A stretch of DNA of 64,000 bases from Hordeum vulgare subsp. vulgare (GCF_904849725.1 NC_058522.1:232351084-232415083), one strand, 5' to 3'. Shown: positions 23,575 through 35,157, counted from the first letter of the stretch. Translations and numbers: made by a program. The notes: a model not told the origin generated them from the letters alone.

Positions 23575-23740
23575 GGGCCCCACAAGCCTGGGTGGCACGG
23601 CTAGGGGGGTGCCCGCGCCCCTAGGGCTTGTGGCCCACTGGTGTGGCCCCCAGACAGACTCTTTGTCTCAGAATTTTACAAAAAATCGAGAAAAAATCAT
23701 ACTTGATTTCCAGGACATTCGGAAAACTTTTATTTTCGGG
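23575..23740 (-). promoter_or_regulatory. Internal U3-like module of K
   Basis: Reading on the minus strand, gaaaataaaagtt at 23740 starts a block that follows the LTR U3 in order: aaataaaagtt, gaatgtcctg, a T-rich tract, ccagtgggccacaagcc, a C-rich centre, ggcttgtggggccc. The LTR equivalents lie at 19842-20000 and 28077-28240. The stem-loop is 23575-23638. It sits between the protease stop and the ORF1-like start, with about 400 bases of leader after it. I see no clear TATA box. It is likely a partial LTR copy that acts as promoter or RNA structure for the second gene, which is inference. Confidence 0.6.
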
Positions 23741-23963
23741 GTACTTTTCTACCGGACGCTAAAACAGAAAACAGGGAAAACTAAACTAAATCTATCATTT
23801 TCCTTCTAAGCAACCTAAAGTGAAAGCTTGGAACAGAGGTTTGTGACTCCTCGATTCATCCATCTCATGGTCATCGAAAGAAATCCATCAATGGGGTTGA
23901 TCAAATCCCCTTGACAAAACTTTCTCGAATCGCAAAAGAAGACGGAGAATTTTCGAATAGTCA

Positions 23964-26713
23964 CTAGGTCACCTCAATGGGGATGTGTATCTCCCCAACA
24001 AGCAAATCATACTTCATCTTGACACGAGGAATAGGGCATTCAAATCTCCCGATAAGAATCGATGAAGTTTTTTCGATAGCATTGAGGCAATGTACTCGAT
24101 ATTGTTTCTTCAGAAAGTGCACCGTATGCTCATTACCGTTGACATGGAAAGTGACATTGACTTTGTTGCAATCTATAACATCCCCTGCGATGTTTAAAAA
24201 GGATCTTCCGAGGATGAGAACCATGGCATCGTCCTCAGGAATATCCATGATAACAAAGTCTGTTAAGATAGTGGTGTTAGCAACCACAACAGGCACATCC
24301 TCGCAAATGCCGATAGGGAAAGCAGTTGATTTGTCGGCCATTTGCAGAGAGATTTCAGTGGGTGTCAACTTATCCAGTTAAAGTCTACGATAAACAGAGA
24401 GAGGCATAACACTAACACCGGCTCCAAGGTCGGATAACGCAGTTCTAATGTAGTTGCCTTTAATGGAGCAAGGTATAGTGGGCACACCGGGGTCACCTAG
24501 TTTCTGGGGAGTTCCACCCTTGAAGGTATAGTTAGCAAGCATGGTGGAAATCTCAACCTCAGGTATCCTCCTCTTATTTGTCACAATATCTTTCATGTAC
24601 TTAGCATACGGAGACATCTTGAGCATATCTGTCAAACGCATTTGCAGAAAGACAGGTATGAGCATTTCAACGAAGCGCTCAAAATCTTCATCATCCTTTT
24701 TCTTGGATGGTTTGGGAGGAAAGGGCATAGGTTTCTGGACCCATGGTTCCCTTTATTTATAGTGCTTCCCAGCAGTGAAGTCATTCTTATCGTATCTTCT
24801 ATTCTTAGGCTGTGGGTTATCAAGATCAACACTAGGTTCAATCTCCACATCCTTATCATTGTTAGGTTGAGCATCTTCATGAACATCACTATTGATATTA
24901 TCATTAGGCTCATGTTCATCACCAGATTGTGTTTCAGCATTAGAGACACACGCATCATTTGGACTCTCAGGTGTAGCAGCAACAGGGTTGCTAGCGTGCA
25001 AGTTCCTATCATCTTTCTTCTTCTTCCTAGGATGACTAGGTGCATCAGTGCTAACTCCTTGAGAATCTTGTTCAATTCTCTTCGGATGACCCTCAGGATA
25101 CAGAGGTTCCTGGGTCATTCTACCGCCTCTAGTAACGACTCTGATAGAATTTTCATTCAACTCATTGAGCAAGTTATTTTGAGCTTTAAGTACTTGTTCT
25201 ACCTGAGTAGTAACCATAGAGGCATGTTTACTCAGAAGTTTAAGATCATTGACATTTCTGTCCACACAAGCACTTAAATGACTAAGCATACGAGCATTCT
25301 ATTCCAATTGTCTGCTAACATAATCATTGAAACTCTGTTGTTTGGCAACGAAGTTATCAAATTCATCCAGGCATAAGCTAGCAGGTTTATCAAAAGGAAT
25401 ATCACTCTCATCAAACTTACGCAGAGAATTTACTTCTACTACCTGTATTGGGTTATCGAGACCATGGATCTCTTCGATAGGTGGTAGATTTTTGGCATCT
25501 TCAGATTTAATGCTTTCTCTCGCATAGATTTCTTGGCTTCTTGCATATCTTCAGGACTGAGGAATAGAATACCTATTTTCTTTGGAGTTGGCTTAGGAGG
25601 TGGTTCGGGAATAGTCCAAGAATTCTCATTGCACAAGATGTTATTCAGTAGAATCTCAGCTTGTTCTACGGTTCGTTCCCTAAAAACACTGCTGGCACAA
25701 CTATCTAGGTGGTCTTTGGAAGCATCGGTAAGTCCATTATAGAAGATATCAAGTATTTCATTCTTCTCAAGAGGGTGATCAGGCAAAGCACTCAGTAGCT
25801 GGATGAGCCTCCCCCAAGCTTGCGGGAGACTCTCTTCCTCAGCTTGAGAAAAGTTGTATATTTCCTGCAAGGCATCTTGCTTCTTATGGGCAGGGAAATA
25901 TTTTTCAGAGAAGTAGTAGACCATATCCTGGGGGCTACGCACACAACCAGGAGCAAGAAGTGAACCAGGTCTTAGCATCATCCTTTAGCGAGAAAGGAAA
26001 CAACTTGAGGATATAGTAGTGGCGGATCTTTTCCTCACTAGTGAATAGGGTGGCTATATCGTGCAGTTTGGTAAGATGGGCTACAACCATTTCAGACTCA
26101 TAACCGTGAAAAGGATCAGATTCGACTAGAGTGATTAACTCAGGGTCGACAGAGAATTCATAATCCTTATCGGTCACTAAGATAGGCGAAGTAGCAAACT
26201 TCGGGTCGTATTTCATCCTAGGGTTCAGAGATTTTTCTTTCCACTTGCGCAATAATTTCTCTACATCATAGCTATCCTTACACGCAAGAAAATCCTCAGA
26301 TATCTCTCCCTGCATAACATAACACGTATCAGGCATATCAGGCAATTCAGGCATAGGAGAGCTAGTTCTAGCAGGCAAAATAGTAGGTTCTACTTCAATA
26401 GTATCAGCAGTTTCAGAAGTAGCATCACGTCTAGCAGCAACTCTAGCAATTTGTGCATCAGGGAATGCACCAAGTGGCAAAGCAGTATCAGGCATAGCAG
26501 GCATAGTATCAAGCATAGCATCATCATAAGCATCATGGGCAACAGAAATAGCATCATCAAGCACAGGTGACATATCAAGATTTCTAGAGGAGGCGAAGTC
26601 GCAAACTTACTCATAACTGAAGGTGAATCAAGTGCAGAGCTAGATGGCAGTTCCTTAACTGTCCTCGTAGTGGAAGGCAAGATTTCAGTACTTGGATCTT
26701 TCGGATTCCTCAT
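23964..26713 (-). pseudogene. gag-protease gene of K, frameshifts and stops
   Basis: Starts MRNPKDPSTE at 26713 and ends at TAG 23966-23964 just after the protease. The gag core (about 26250-25480) includes DYEFSVDPEL, ILKLFPFSLKDDAKTWF, RSPQDMVYYFSEKYFPAHKK and ILDIFYNGLTDASKDHLD, as in the retrotransposon gag family. A linker with RVVTRGGRMTQEPLYPEGHP follows. The aspartic protease (24480-24000) has DLGAGVSVMP as active site and LILGRSF near its end, of the Athila type. Frameshifts lie near 26580, 25980 and 25480. In-frame stops lie near 25310, 24755 and 24378. Polymerase and integrase are missing by design, since the same terminal stop occurs in E. Confidence 0.85.
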
Positions 26714-26763
26714 GGTGATCAGCAGACATCAATCCCAAGTGACTAAGAGAATATAGTTGTGCT

Positions 26764-26781
26764 TCCCCGCAACGGCGCGAG
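26764..26781 (-). other. Primer binding site of K
   Basis: On the minus strand ctcgcgccgttgcgggga lies nine bases inside the 5' LTR. It is a changed form of the Athila-type tRNA-Asp site tggcgccgttgccgggga. Confidence 0.7.
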
Positions 26782-26790
26782 AAAAAGCCT

Positions 26791-28373
26791 TGATAACCCA
26801 CAGGTGTAGGGGATCGCAACAGTTTTCGAGGGTATAGTATTCAACCCAAATTTGTTGGTTCGCCAAAGAAGAAGTCAAAGAATATTCTCAAGTATTAGCA
26901 GCTGAGTTTGTCGGATTCAACCTCACCTGAAATATTAGTGTCTGCAAGCAAAGTATCAGTAGCAAAGTAGTATGATAGCAACGGTGCCTGAAACGATCTG
27001 TTGACGACAGATTATTCCTAACTGTTGTATCAATGGCGCCAGTAGGTTGACCGTGGTCGGGGAACTATTCTTCCCCGACAACGTTGACGAAAAAGGATCT
27101 TGCAACAAGTAACAGCGAAGTAGCAAGGAACAACAGTAGCAGCAGTAGCAGAGTAACAGCACTAGCAACACTAGCAACAAAGTGGCCCAATCCCTTTTGT
27201 AGCAAGGGCCAAGCCTAGAAAAAGTAACGTAGCGAGGACCAGTAGTAAAAGACTCGTAGGCAGTGGATCGGTGATGGATCAGTATGACGGATGTGATTCA
27301 TCATGTAACAGCTCTAACACGGAGAGATAAATAACTAGCCACCATTCGTCAATCTAATGTAGGCATGTATTCCGTATGTACTCATACGTGCTTATTGAAA
27401 AGAACTTGCATGACCTCTATTGTCCATCCCTCCCATGGCAGCGAGGTCCTAGTGGAAACTACGGGATATTAAGGTTCTCCTTTTAATAAAGAACCGGACC
27501 AACGCATTAACACTTGGTGAATACATGAACTCCTAATACTATGGTCATCTCCGGGAGTGGTTCCGGCTATTGTCACTCCGGGGTTGCCGGGTCATAACAC
27601 ATAGTAGGTGACTACAACTTGCAAGATAGGATCTAAAACACACATATATTGGCGACAACATAATAGGTTCAAATCTGAAATCATGGCACTCGGGCCCTAG
27701 TGAAAAGCATTAAGCATAGCCAAGTAGTAGCAACATCAATCTAGAACATAGTGGATACTAGGGATCAATCCCCGTCAAAACTAAATCGATTACATGATAG
27801 ATCTCATCCAACTCATCACCGTCCAGCAAGCCTACAATGAGATTACTCACGAACGATGAAGAGCATCATGGAATTGTCAATCGAGAAAGGTTGATGATGA
27901 CGATGGCGACGATTTCCCCTCTCCGGAGACCGAAACGGACTCCAGATCTGCCCTCCAGATGAAGAACAGGATGTGGTGGCGCCTCCGTATCGCAAAACGC
28001 GATGAAACCTTCTCTCTGATTTTTTTCCGGGTGAGACGGAAGATATAGAGCTGAGTTTGGGGGCGGTGGAGCCACGTGGGCCCCACAAGCCCTCACGGCG
28101 CGGCCAGGGGGGTGTCCGCGGCCTATGGGCTTGTGGCCCACTGGTCCACCTCCTCCGCTGGATCTTTGCGCGGGTATTTTTCTTTTATTCCAGAAAAAAT
28201 CTCCATTAATTTTTAAGACATTCCGAGAACTTTTATTTCTGCACAAAAACAACACCATGGCAGTTCTGCTGAAAACAACATCAGTCCGGGTTAGTTCCAT
28301 TCAAATCATGCAAATTAGAGTCCAAAACAAGCGCAAAAGAGTTCGGAAAAGTAGATACGACGAAGACGTATCA
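26791..28373 (-). repeat. 5' LTR of K (right, 1,583 bp)
   Basis: Starts tgataacccaca and ends gacgtatca on the plus strand. The stem-loop is at 28077-28140. On the minus strand a TATA-like ctatatctt (about 28047) and a GC-rich leader follow it. Confidence 0.9.
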
Positions 28374-28900
28374 TCAAGTTCTTCACATAGAAGAACCCCC
28401 TCTGCCAGTTCTTCACTCAATCTTGCAAAAGGAGCAGCAGGAAGCAGGATCCAGACCGATGATACACGAGCACCGCTCCATAAGGGGTCATCCGCATCTC
28501 GCCGGTGTCCTTGTCCTTCACTGACGACTTCTTGAAGAAGAAAAGTCCACGCCAAAGGTCTAGGCGCGGTTCAATGCCCAGGAAACCCTCACACAGGGTG
28601 ACAAACGCGGACAGCTGCAGGACGGCGTTGGGGCCGAGATGATGCGGCTCCTGGCCGTAGTGCATCTAGAAGCCGGAGAAAAAACGGCTCACCGGCAACC
28701 CGAGCCCTCAAGCGTAATGCTCGGCGAACACCACCACCTCGCCGTCCCGCGGGGCCGGAGAGTTCTCCGACCCCAGGACGTGTGCGGCAACGAGCTCGGT
28801 CGGCAACAACTTGCGACGGTGATGGCGGACCTCGATGTGCTCCACGTCGATGTCGCTGCCGTACGAGGACCGTGGGTCAACGACATCTCACGCGGCGACT
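28374..28900 (-). pseudogene. Element F: antisense gene, 5' part
   Basis: The minus strand encodes YGQEPHHLGPNAVLQLSAF, EGFLGIEPRLDLWRGLFFF and MRMTPYGAVLVY, the N-terminal core of the Transposase_28-like antisense proteins of Tat-lineage elements. Upstream blocks (GEVVVFAEHY, then RFFSGF) belong to the same domain but are separated by in-frame TGA and TAG codons. The frame continues across K into 18564. The true start was not resolved. An in-frame TGA lies near 28890. Confidence 0.7.
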
Positions 28901-29461
28901 CGAAACACAGTGTCGAAGGCGAAGAAGGAACGATGAGGCGCGTCGGGCAAACATCGACAAAAGGCTCGCTACCGGCGTCTCTCTCTCTCAGGCGGGGAGG
29001 GGAGGCGTCGGGGGAGATAGAGGACGCGGGCAGGAGAGCAAATGGCTCCCTCGGCCTCTCCTCCTGCCCATTTAGACCCCACGCAGGGTAGTGGGGAGAG
29101 GATCCGACATGCACACCCCTGACTACCCCCGCGTCGCACGAGCGGCTCAATTGCGCCTCGGGAGCACCAACGGTCGCCCCCGAATACATAGAAGATCCAT
29201 GTGCGTGGACCGAGGAGGCCATCGGGCGGGTCCTGCCCCACGGCCCTGTCTTGTCATGCACGTGGCCTTTCAGGCATCGGACTGCGGGGCGACACACGTG
29301 GCGCCCTCCCTCTGTGCGCCGAGAGCCTGAGGCTGCTAGCACAATGGACGGCTACGGCCCTGGCTGGCTCCGCTGAGCAGGCAATCCGGCTGCAACCCCG
29401 CATCGCGCAAGAAATGAAATCTAAGCCGAGGAGTTCCGCCGCTCTGAGCCGGCAGGCCTCC
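28901..29461 (-). other. Element F: GC-rich leader or promoter side of the antisense gene
   Basis: GC-rich sequence between the antisense coding part and the 3' LTR. Long frames here are composition-driven shadows. It probably contains the antisense promoter and 5' leader. No TATA box is clear. Confidence 0.4.
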
Positions 29462-29478
29462 CCTGCTTCGGGGACTAC
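29462..29478 (+). other. Polypurine-tract region of F
   Basis: cctgcttcggggactacg lies directly before the LTR start. Tat-type elements have gctcggggg-ctac at this place. Confidence 0.5.
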
Positions 29479-30445
29479 GGACGGGGGGATAACCCTGGGG
29501 TAGGCCCAAATAAGGACTCCTCTAGACCTCCTTTAAAAACATACAAAGGATAGCCAGTTCCCCGTGGGAGCCAGCTACGGATCACCGACTCCACGGTCGA
29601 GACGGCTCAAGCAAGACCACCCCCTCCGACACAACTGTGCCCCGCTAGCTGGCGGGTCAGCTCCAGCCACATCACGCTAACAAACCGTGTCACGGGCATC
29701 ATCACCAAAGGTATGGCTACAACATTGCAGGTACCGCTGACCTGACCACGCGAGTCTACAGTGGAGGGAACGTACCACGGACCATCGCCGACTGCGACCA
29801 GCTGAGACAGCACAGTGAAGAGCACACCCTGGTCCACTCCATTACCTGCTCCAGCGTGGGCAACAGTGCAGCCGGCGGTATGATGACGAAAGCCGGCTAC
29901 GCAAAATGACGCGCATAATGCGGTGCACGCCGCTGCGTAGCAAGCACGCACCAGTGGCGACGCATGGCCGACGGGCCCCAGCATGAGACGGGACCCACCA
30001 ACCGGCGGGACCCCACTTGCGACAAGACTTCTCTAGTCGGTGGGCCGCTTGGTCGGCTCCAGAGGCTGCCACCCGGGTCCGACCCAGTACCTACTATTCC
30101 TATTGTAAGCCACGGGGTTGGCATATAAAAACCCCTAGCACCCCCATGCAGGGGGTCGGCCGATCAGACACCCACCCGCATACGAGAAGGGAAAAGAGAG
30201 TTCTCAGCTCCTTCTTCTTCCTCCAGCATACAGCTCTAGGAGCACATGGTATCTCCTGCCTAATCATCAACCAACTCAAGCAGTACTAGGGGTGTTACCT
30301 CCCACGGAGGGCCCCAAACCTAGGTAATTCATATGTCTTGCATTGCTCGTTCGCAATCCCATTTCGGAGCCCGAGGCATCCTTTTGGTCCTAACCATGTT
30401 CAATTAGCCACCCCATGGCACCTATCGTGAGAAAACGACGACAAC
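29479..30445 (+). repeat. 3' LTR of element F (about 967 bp)
   Basis: The start is decayed (ggacggggggataaccc; TG expected). The end is gagaaaacgacgaca. TATA box tataaaa at 30124-30130, followed by a leader with pyrimidine tracts and cacggagggccccaaacc. The form is that of Triticeae Tat-type LTRs. The bases after it are acgtc. Confidence 0.7.
30124..30130 (+). promoter_or_regulatory. TATA box of the F LTR
   Basis: tataaaa in ggcatataaaaacccctag, about 320 bases before the LTR end. Confidence 0.6.
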
Positions 30446-31575
30446 GTCATTCTAGTCAATTTACATATATAGATAATCTAAAACGGAGTTACGGTCTTAA
30501 AGATATGACCATCACAAGATAATATGCCATGAATGCAAAATGTATGCAAATGACAGCCACAAGTATGTAAATCATGGATGCAACAAGTTATCATAAAACT
30601 ATATGAAATTCTAGGAAAGTTTAAATGAGGCTGGAAGAACGAATAACAATTCCAGAAAGTCCCCATATGCAATTACGTTTTTGGTACTATTCTCCCTATA
30701 ATATAATTTTAAAGTTGTTAAACAGCAAAATAAATGTTACCATGTTATTCTACACATTTTCTAGTCAAGTTACATACGTGGATCATTTTAATCGAAGTTA
30801 CAACTAATTAATTATGAGACAAACCGGTTTGACATGGCATTTGTGCAAATTAAATGGAAACAACAAGTTAAACATTTTAAACACATGTGAGAGTTGGATA
30901 TTGTGAAATTACACAAAATTCTAAGAATTTTACATGGGTAAAGTTTTTCACCGCGATGCACGGTTAATTAGATATGAGCATTTGAAAAACATGCATTTTT
31001 ATGTAATTAGGCAATTACCTAGAAATTAGACAAATTCACAGTGCTAGTAAAAAATACACGGGCTGAAACCGAATCTGGTCCAACAAAGCACCTCAGCTTG
31101 GGGGCTGGTGGAGGCTAGTGGTGTGGATCCCAAGGAGAGTCTATGTTTTCCTGAAATGGACAAGGAGATCCCATATATAGGGAGGGATGGCTCGGGTTAA
31201 CAGTTTTGGTCCGTTTTTCAACCGTTTGATCACGATCGAATGGTCTGGAAGTGGAGGGGTAGTTAGATGGGTTTAGTGGCCATGTAGATGGGCTAAGTGG
31301 GGATGAGAGGGAAGGTTGTGCAGCCAAGCAGACATTTTTTAAGCACCGAAAACATCTCACTTTTGATCTACTATAGTGCCACTATAGGTTTATCCCTTGG
31401 GGTATCAAGCAATCTCCGATTGCGACAAAATTTAGCAGGCAATCTACCTACAATAAAATAAGACAGCACGCCAACTTTCAACCCAATCCAATAATGTTCT
31501 ATACACACTTTAAATAAAATATTAACGGTGTCGCGGGCACGGGCGTGTGTGGTTGGTCCTGAAATGGTCAATGAC
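30446..31575. repeat. Unassigned AT-rich repeat between F and D
   Basis: No coding frame. It has a dispersed-repeat texture with partial internal repetition: ctagtcaatttacatatatag near 30455 and ctagtcaagttacatacgtgg near 30762, both followed by aatc and gagttac-like blocks. I could not assign it to a class and found no terminal repeats. Confidence 0.4.
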
Positions 31576-32648
31576 AAAAACAAAGAGAACCGACAACTAA
31601 TAACGAATGCAAGTTTTTTAGAAATTACGACAACATAGTGTCAATGCAATGCGGATGATGCACATGGTGCAATGATGAATGTGTCAACCAAATAAATCAC
31701 ACGACGACAATAGCATAAAACGGAATCTTCTAGAACTTCTGTTCCAGGCTATTACACAAAGGTTTCACAAAATGAGGCTACTATCTCAGAGTCGAGTCCA
31801 TATTTAGTGGTGAAATCATTGAAAGCATTAGTATTCATAAAAGATTTAACACAATCAAACTCAAGTTTTATACGTGACTCTTTAGCTTCATCGAGTTCCC
31901 AATCTTCACAGTTGCGTTTACTTCTTTCCAAAAGATCCCACCTGAATTCAATAGTCTTCTTCATAAAAGAACCAGAAGAAGAAGTATCGATCATGGTTTG
32001 ATCATTACGAGAAACCCGAGCATAAATTTTTTGAATAATAATTTATCTCAAGAGCTCTTGATTGGGGCACGAATATAACATTGAATTCATCTTCCCCGAA
32101 ACTAGAGCGATACTTTCTCCTTCATGAGGCCGAAAATTGTAGATAAAATTCCGAACACAATGAACAAGATGCATAAGATAATTTTTTTGGTGAAACTCCA
32201 ATTGCAATCGATTCCAGTTCCAAGATCCTATATCATCACAAAGCCTATACCATATCAATGCTTTCCACCCAAAGATAAAGGGAAAACCTTCTTCTTGACT
32301 TCATCTCCGGATAAACCTGCAAGCATAAATAATCCACAAACTTCATCTACATAGATTAGGTGCATATCGGGATGTTTGTTCCATCTCCTGCATAAGGATT
32401 AGCTAGTAGTTTGTCTATCTTACCCGAAGGAATTTCATAATAAACATTTTCAGTAGGTTCAGTAGGTTTAGGGGCAACTCTTGGTTTTTCCGGCGAGGTG
32501 AAAATACCCCGAACAAACCCATCAAAGGATTACTTTCCATAGTGACAAGTGACAGTAAATTTTAGAATGAAATATAATTTTTCCCTTACCAAATTATACT
32601 TACCAAAGACGCTTAACTCCCATGCGACGACAACATAAAAGAGTCTTC
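31576..32648 (-). mobile_element. Element D: minus-strand gag fragment of an LTR element
   Basis: A minus-strand fragment with the leader and gag part of a Ty3/gypsy element and no LTR. Its leader end abuts the 48-base stub of the C1 5' LTR at 32648/32649. The left limit is approximate. Confidence 0.55.
31752..32540 (-). pseudogene. gag remnant of D
   Basis: The first ATG of the minus strand (32540) starts ATGGAAAGTAATCC. Reading then shifts frame at least twice. The gag core reads IWYRLCDDIGSWNWNRLQLEF, continuing HEGESIALVSGKMNSMLYSC (32258-32043) to a TGA. After it comes an acidic and basic block with FRWDLLERSKRNCEDWELDE and SEIVASFCETFV (31994-31752). This is the general layout of a plant retrotransposon gag, with the W..L...F pattern and a C-rich end. 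No protease is attached. Confidence 0.6.
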
Positions 32649-32707
32649 ATAACCCGTTCCTCTTCAGGGAAAACCCAATGCAGATCACAAGTATCAAGAA
32701 GGCTTTC

Positions 32708-32725
32708 TGGCGTCGTTGCCTGGGA
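32708..32725 (+). other. Primer binding site of C1
   Basis: tggcgtcgttgcctggga, 11 bases after the LTR end gtatca (32696). tRNA-Asp type with two changes from tggcgccgttgccgggga. Confidence 0.8.
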
Positions 32726-32904
32726 ATATCATCACCAACTACTAAGTAACTTCACACTAATTTTCATTCACTTATTACTCTTATTATTTGCAGGTATATT
32801 TAGTTTGTATCATAAACAATAAATAAAAAAAATATTTACCTTTGCTTGACTAGATTGTCACTAGTTTGCATCTTCGCTCTCTAGTTTGCTTGAAAGTTGC
32901 TTCC

Positions 32905-33609
32905 ATGTCTGACTTTATCATTGAAATAGATAATGGGAGTAAGTCCCCCATTGAGGAAACTCCCCCACAATGATATGTTGAGGTTTTCGTTGTAGGAAAG
33001 GGTAATATCATGGGGATAAGCATTATCCAAGAATTTTTCAATTGTATGGGTGCTTTAACTTGCAAGGATACTCCAATCCTTAAAAGAACCAAGAGTTATG
33101 CCAATGTTATCACCGCTCTTGTTTGAAAACTTGAAAGAATATTTGTGCGTACTCAACCTACTTTGAAAAGGCTTTTCTATGAGCTTCCGTTCATAAAAGA
33201 ACCTAAAGTCAAGAAAATAGCCACGCATATCCTCATGCCTAAATTTGACTATATAGTACGGGAAGCGCGAGACAACTTTGAACACTATGATATGAGTTGT
33301 GAACATCCCGTGATAGATTAAATTTTATACAAGAAGGACAATATGATGAGATACATGTTCAAGGATAACCATACTTATGAGGAAAACACATCTAAAGAAG
33401 TTCCTTCCATCCATATTATCCAACAAGTTTTCAATAACATTAACAAACAATATTCGTGGATAGTATGAGAGAATACGGAAGAGGTTGAGGAGAGCACCAT
33501 TAAATATGCCTAGATATTACTTGATCATGTGTTCCATATTGTCTTTAAAAAAGCTTCTTCTCAAGAGAGTGCAAAGATGACAACACTTGAAAGTATGCAA
33601 TATGCCTAG
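32905..33609 (+). pseudogene. Dead gene of C1, unrecognised, five in-frame stops
   Basis: One frame of 234 codons runs from ATGTCTGACTTT to the TAG at 33607-33609. It has internal stops TGA, TGA, TAA, TGA and TAG but no frameshift. Blocks include IIQEFFNCMGALTCKDTP, KRLFYELPFIKEPKVKK and YIVREARDNFEHYDMSCEHP. I recognise no domain. It lies where C2 has a gag-like gene, but the two proteins show no visible similarity. The upstream leader and the downstream gcctagctaggggc block are shared with C2. Confidence 0.5.
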
Positions 33610-33634
33610 CTAGGGGCGTAAAACAATAGCGCTT

Positions 33635-35151
33635 TGATGACCCACAAGTATAGGGTATCAATCATAGTTCTTTCTACAAGTAAGAGTGTCGAACCCAACG
33701 AGGGGCAAAAGGAAATGACAAGCGGTTTTGAGCAAGGTAATTTCTGCAAGCATTGAAATATCAGCAACAAGTTGATTGATAGCAAGATAACTGTAACAAG
33801 TAACGAGTAGAAAAATAGTAATAATTGGTGCAGCAAGGTAGCCCAAACCTTTTGTGGCAAAGGACAGGCTGGAACGGTTTCTTATAATAGACAAACCGTT
33901 CTTGAGGGTACACGGGAATTTCATCTAGTCACTTTTGTCATGTCGGGTTGATTCACATTCGGTACTTTGATAATTTGATATGTGGCTGGATCGGTGCTTG
34001 GGTGCTTTTCTTACTTGAACAAGTATCCAACTTATGATTAACCCTCCCGCAAGCATCCGCAACTATGAGAAAGGTATTAAGAATAAATTATAAACATGGT
34101 ATTAAACATAGGGATCCAAATCAGCCCCTTACGAAATAGTACATAAACTAGGGTTTTAAGTTTCTGTCACTCTCGCAACCCATCATCTAATAACTACTCC
34201 ACAATGCATTCCCTTAGGCCCAACGATGGTGAAGTGTTATGTAGTCGATGTTCACATAACAACATTAAGGGAATCACAACACTCGTATCATCATAATATC
34301 AAATGAATATACTCTTAACATGACTACTTGCAACATGACTTCCACGTGGCCTCAAGAACCAAAGTAACTACTCACAAGTGATAAACATGCTCATGATCGA
34401 AGGTGTATTAAATAGCATATTGGAACTGAACATATGATCTTCCACCAAATAAATCATAAAGCATCGACTACAAGATGTAATCAACATTACTAGTCACCCC
34501 CAGGTATCAATCTGAGTTTTCGATACAAGATTGAGCACAAGACATGAACTAGGGTTTTGAGAGGAGATGGTGATGTTGAAGATGTTGATGAAGATTGGCC
34601 TCCCCAAGATGAGAGGGTTGTTGATGACGATGATGGCCTCGATTTCGCCCTCCAGGAGGGAACTTCCCCCGGTGGAATCTCTCCGTCGGAGGGCAAAAGT
34701 GCGTGCCCAAGTTCCACCTCCAGACGGCGGCGCTCTATCCCGAAAGTCGAGTCCTTATTTTTTCCATGTCGAAAGAGAATATATACCAGAAGATGGTCAC
34801 GAGAAGTGGGCCGGGTGGCCCACTACCCACCAGGCTGCGCCAGGGGGGCTGGTCCACCCTGGTGCTTAGTTGCCAACTGGCAGCCTCCCTCCGGTACTTC
34901 TTTCCTCCAATATTTCTTATTTACTCCATCAAAAATCATCGTTAAGTTTCAGCCAATTTGGAGATATACAAAATAGGTATCTATGACGTAGCTTTTTCAC
35001 GTCAAGAATTCCATGTGCCGGCATTTTCCCTCTTGGTGTTAAGCTTGCATATTATGAGAGAAAAGGCATTATAATTACCACATAAAGTGGTATAATGCAT
35101 ACAAACACTATAATTAATAGTAACAAAACATGATGCAAAATGGACGTATCG
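33635..35151 (-). repeat. Solo LTR of the H family, minus strand
   Basis: On the plus strand it starts tgatgacccacaagtatagg and ends tggacgtatcg. The complement starts with the H-type cgtccattttgcatcatg. The target duplication cgctt is present on both sides (33630-33634 and 35152-35156). No internal domain is present, so LTR-LTR recombination removed it. The U3 inverted repeat (around 34808-34862) is weaker than in H. Confidence 0.85.
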
Positions 35152-35157
35152 CGCTTG

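Larger units (their letters stand above)
18565..28373 (-). mobile_element. Element K: complete non-autonomous Athila-type retrotransposon
   Basis: Two LTRs (18565-20138 and 26791-28373), a polypurine tract, a primer site and a target duplication make this a complete insertion of 9.8 kb on the minus strand. Its genes, in order of transcription, are gag-protease (26713-23964), a U3-like module (23740-23575) and an Athila-ORF1-like gene (23161-22091). Reverse transcriptase, RNase H and integrase are absent. The gag-protease frame ends at a stop that occurs at the same place in E. The element interrupts an exon of the antisense gene of F. A hand count over the first 335 aligned bases of the two LTRs gives about 20 differences, so the insertion is not recent. 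Confidence 0.85.

Noticed and set aside
28689..29342. Minus-strand open frame of 217 codons
   Set aside because: The domain-bearing frame of the antisense gene runs through the same region in another frame. This one has Arg/Ser/Pro-rich shadow composition.
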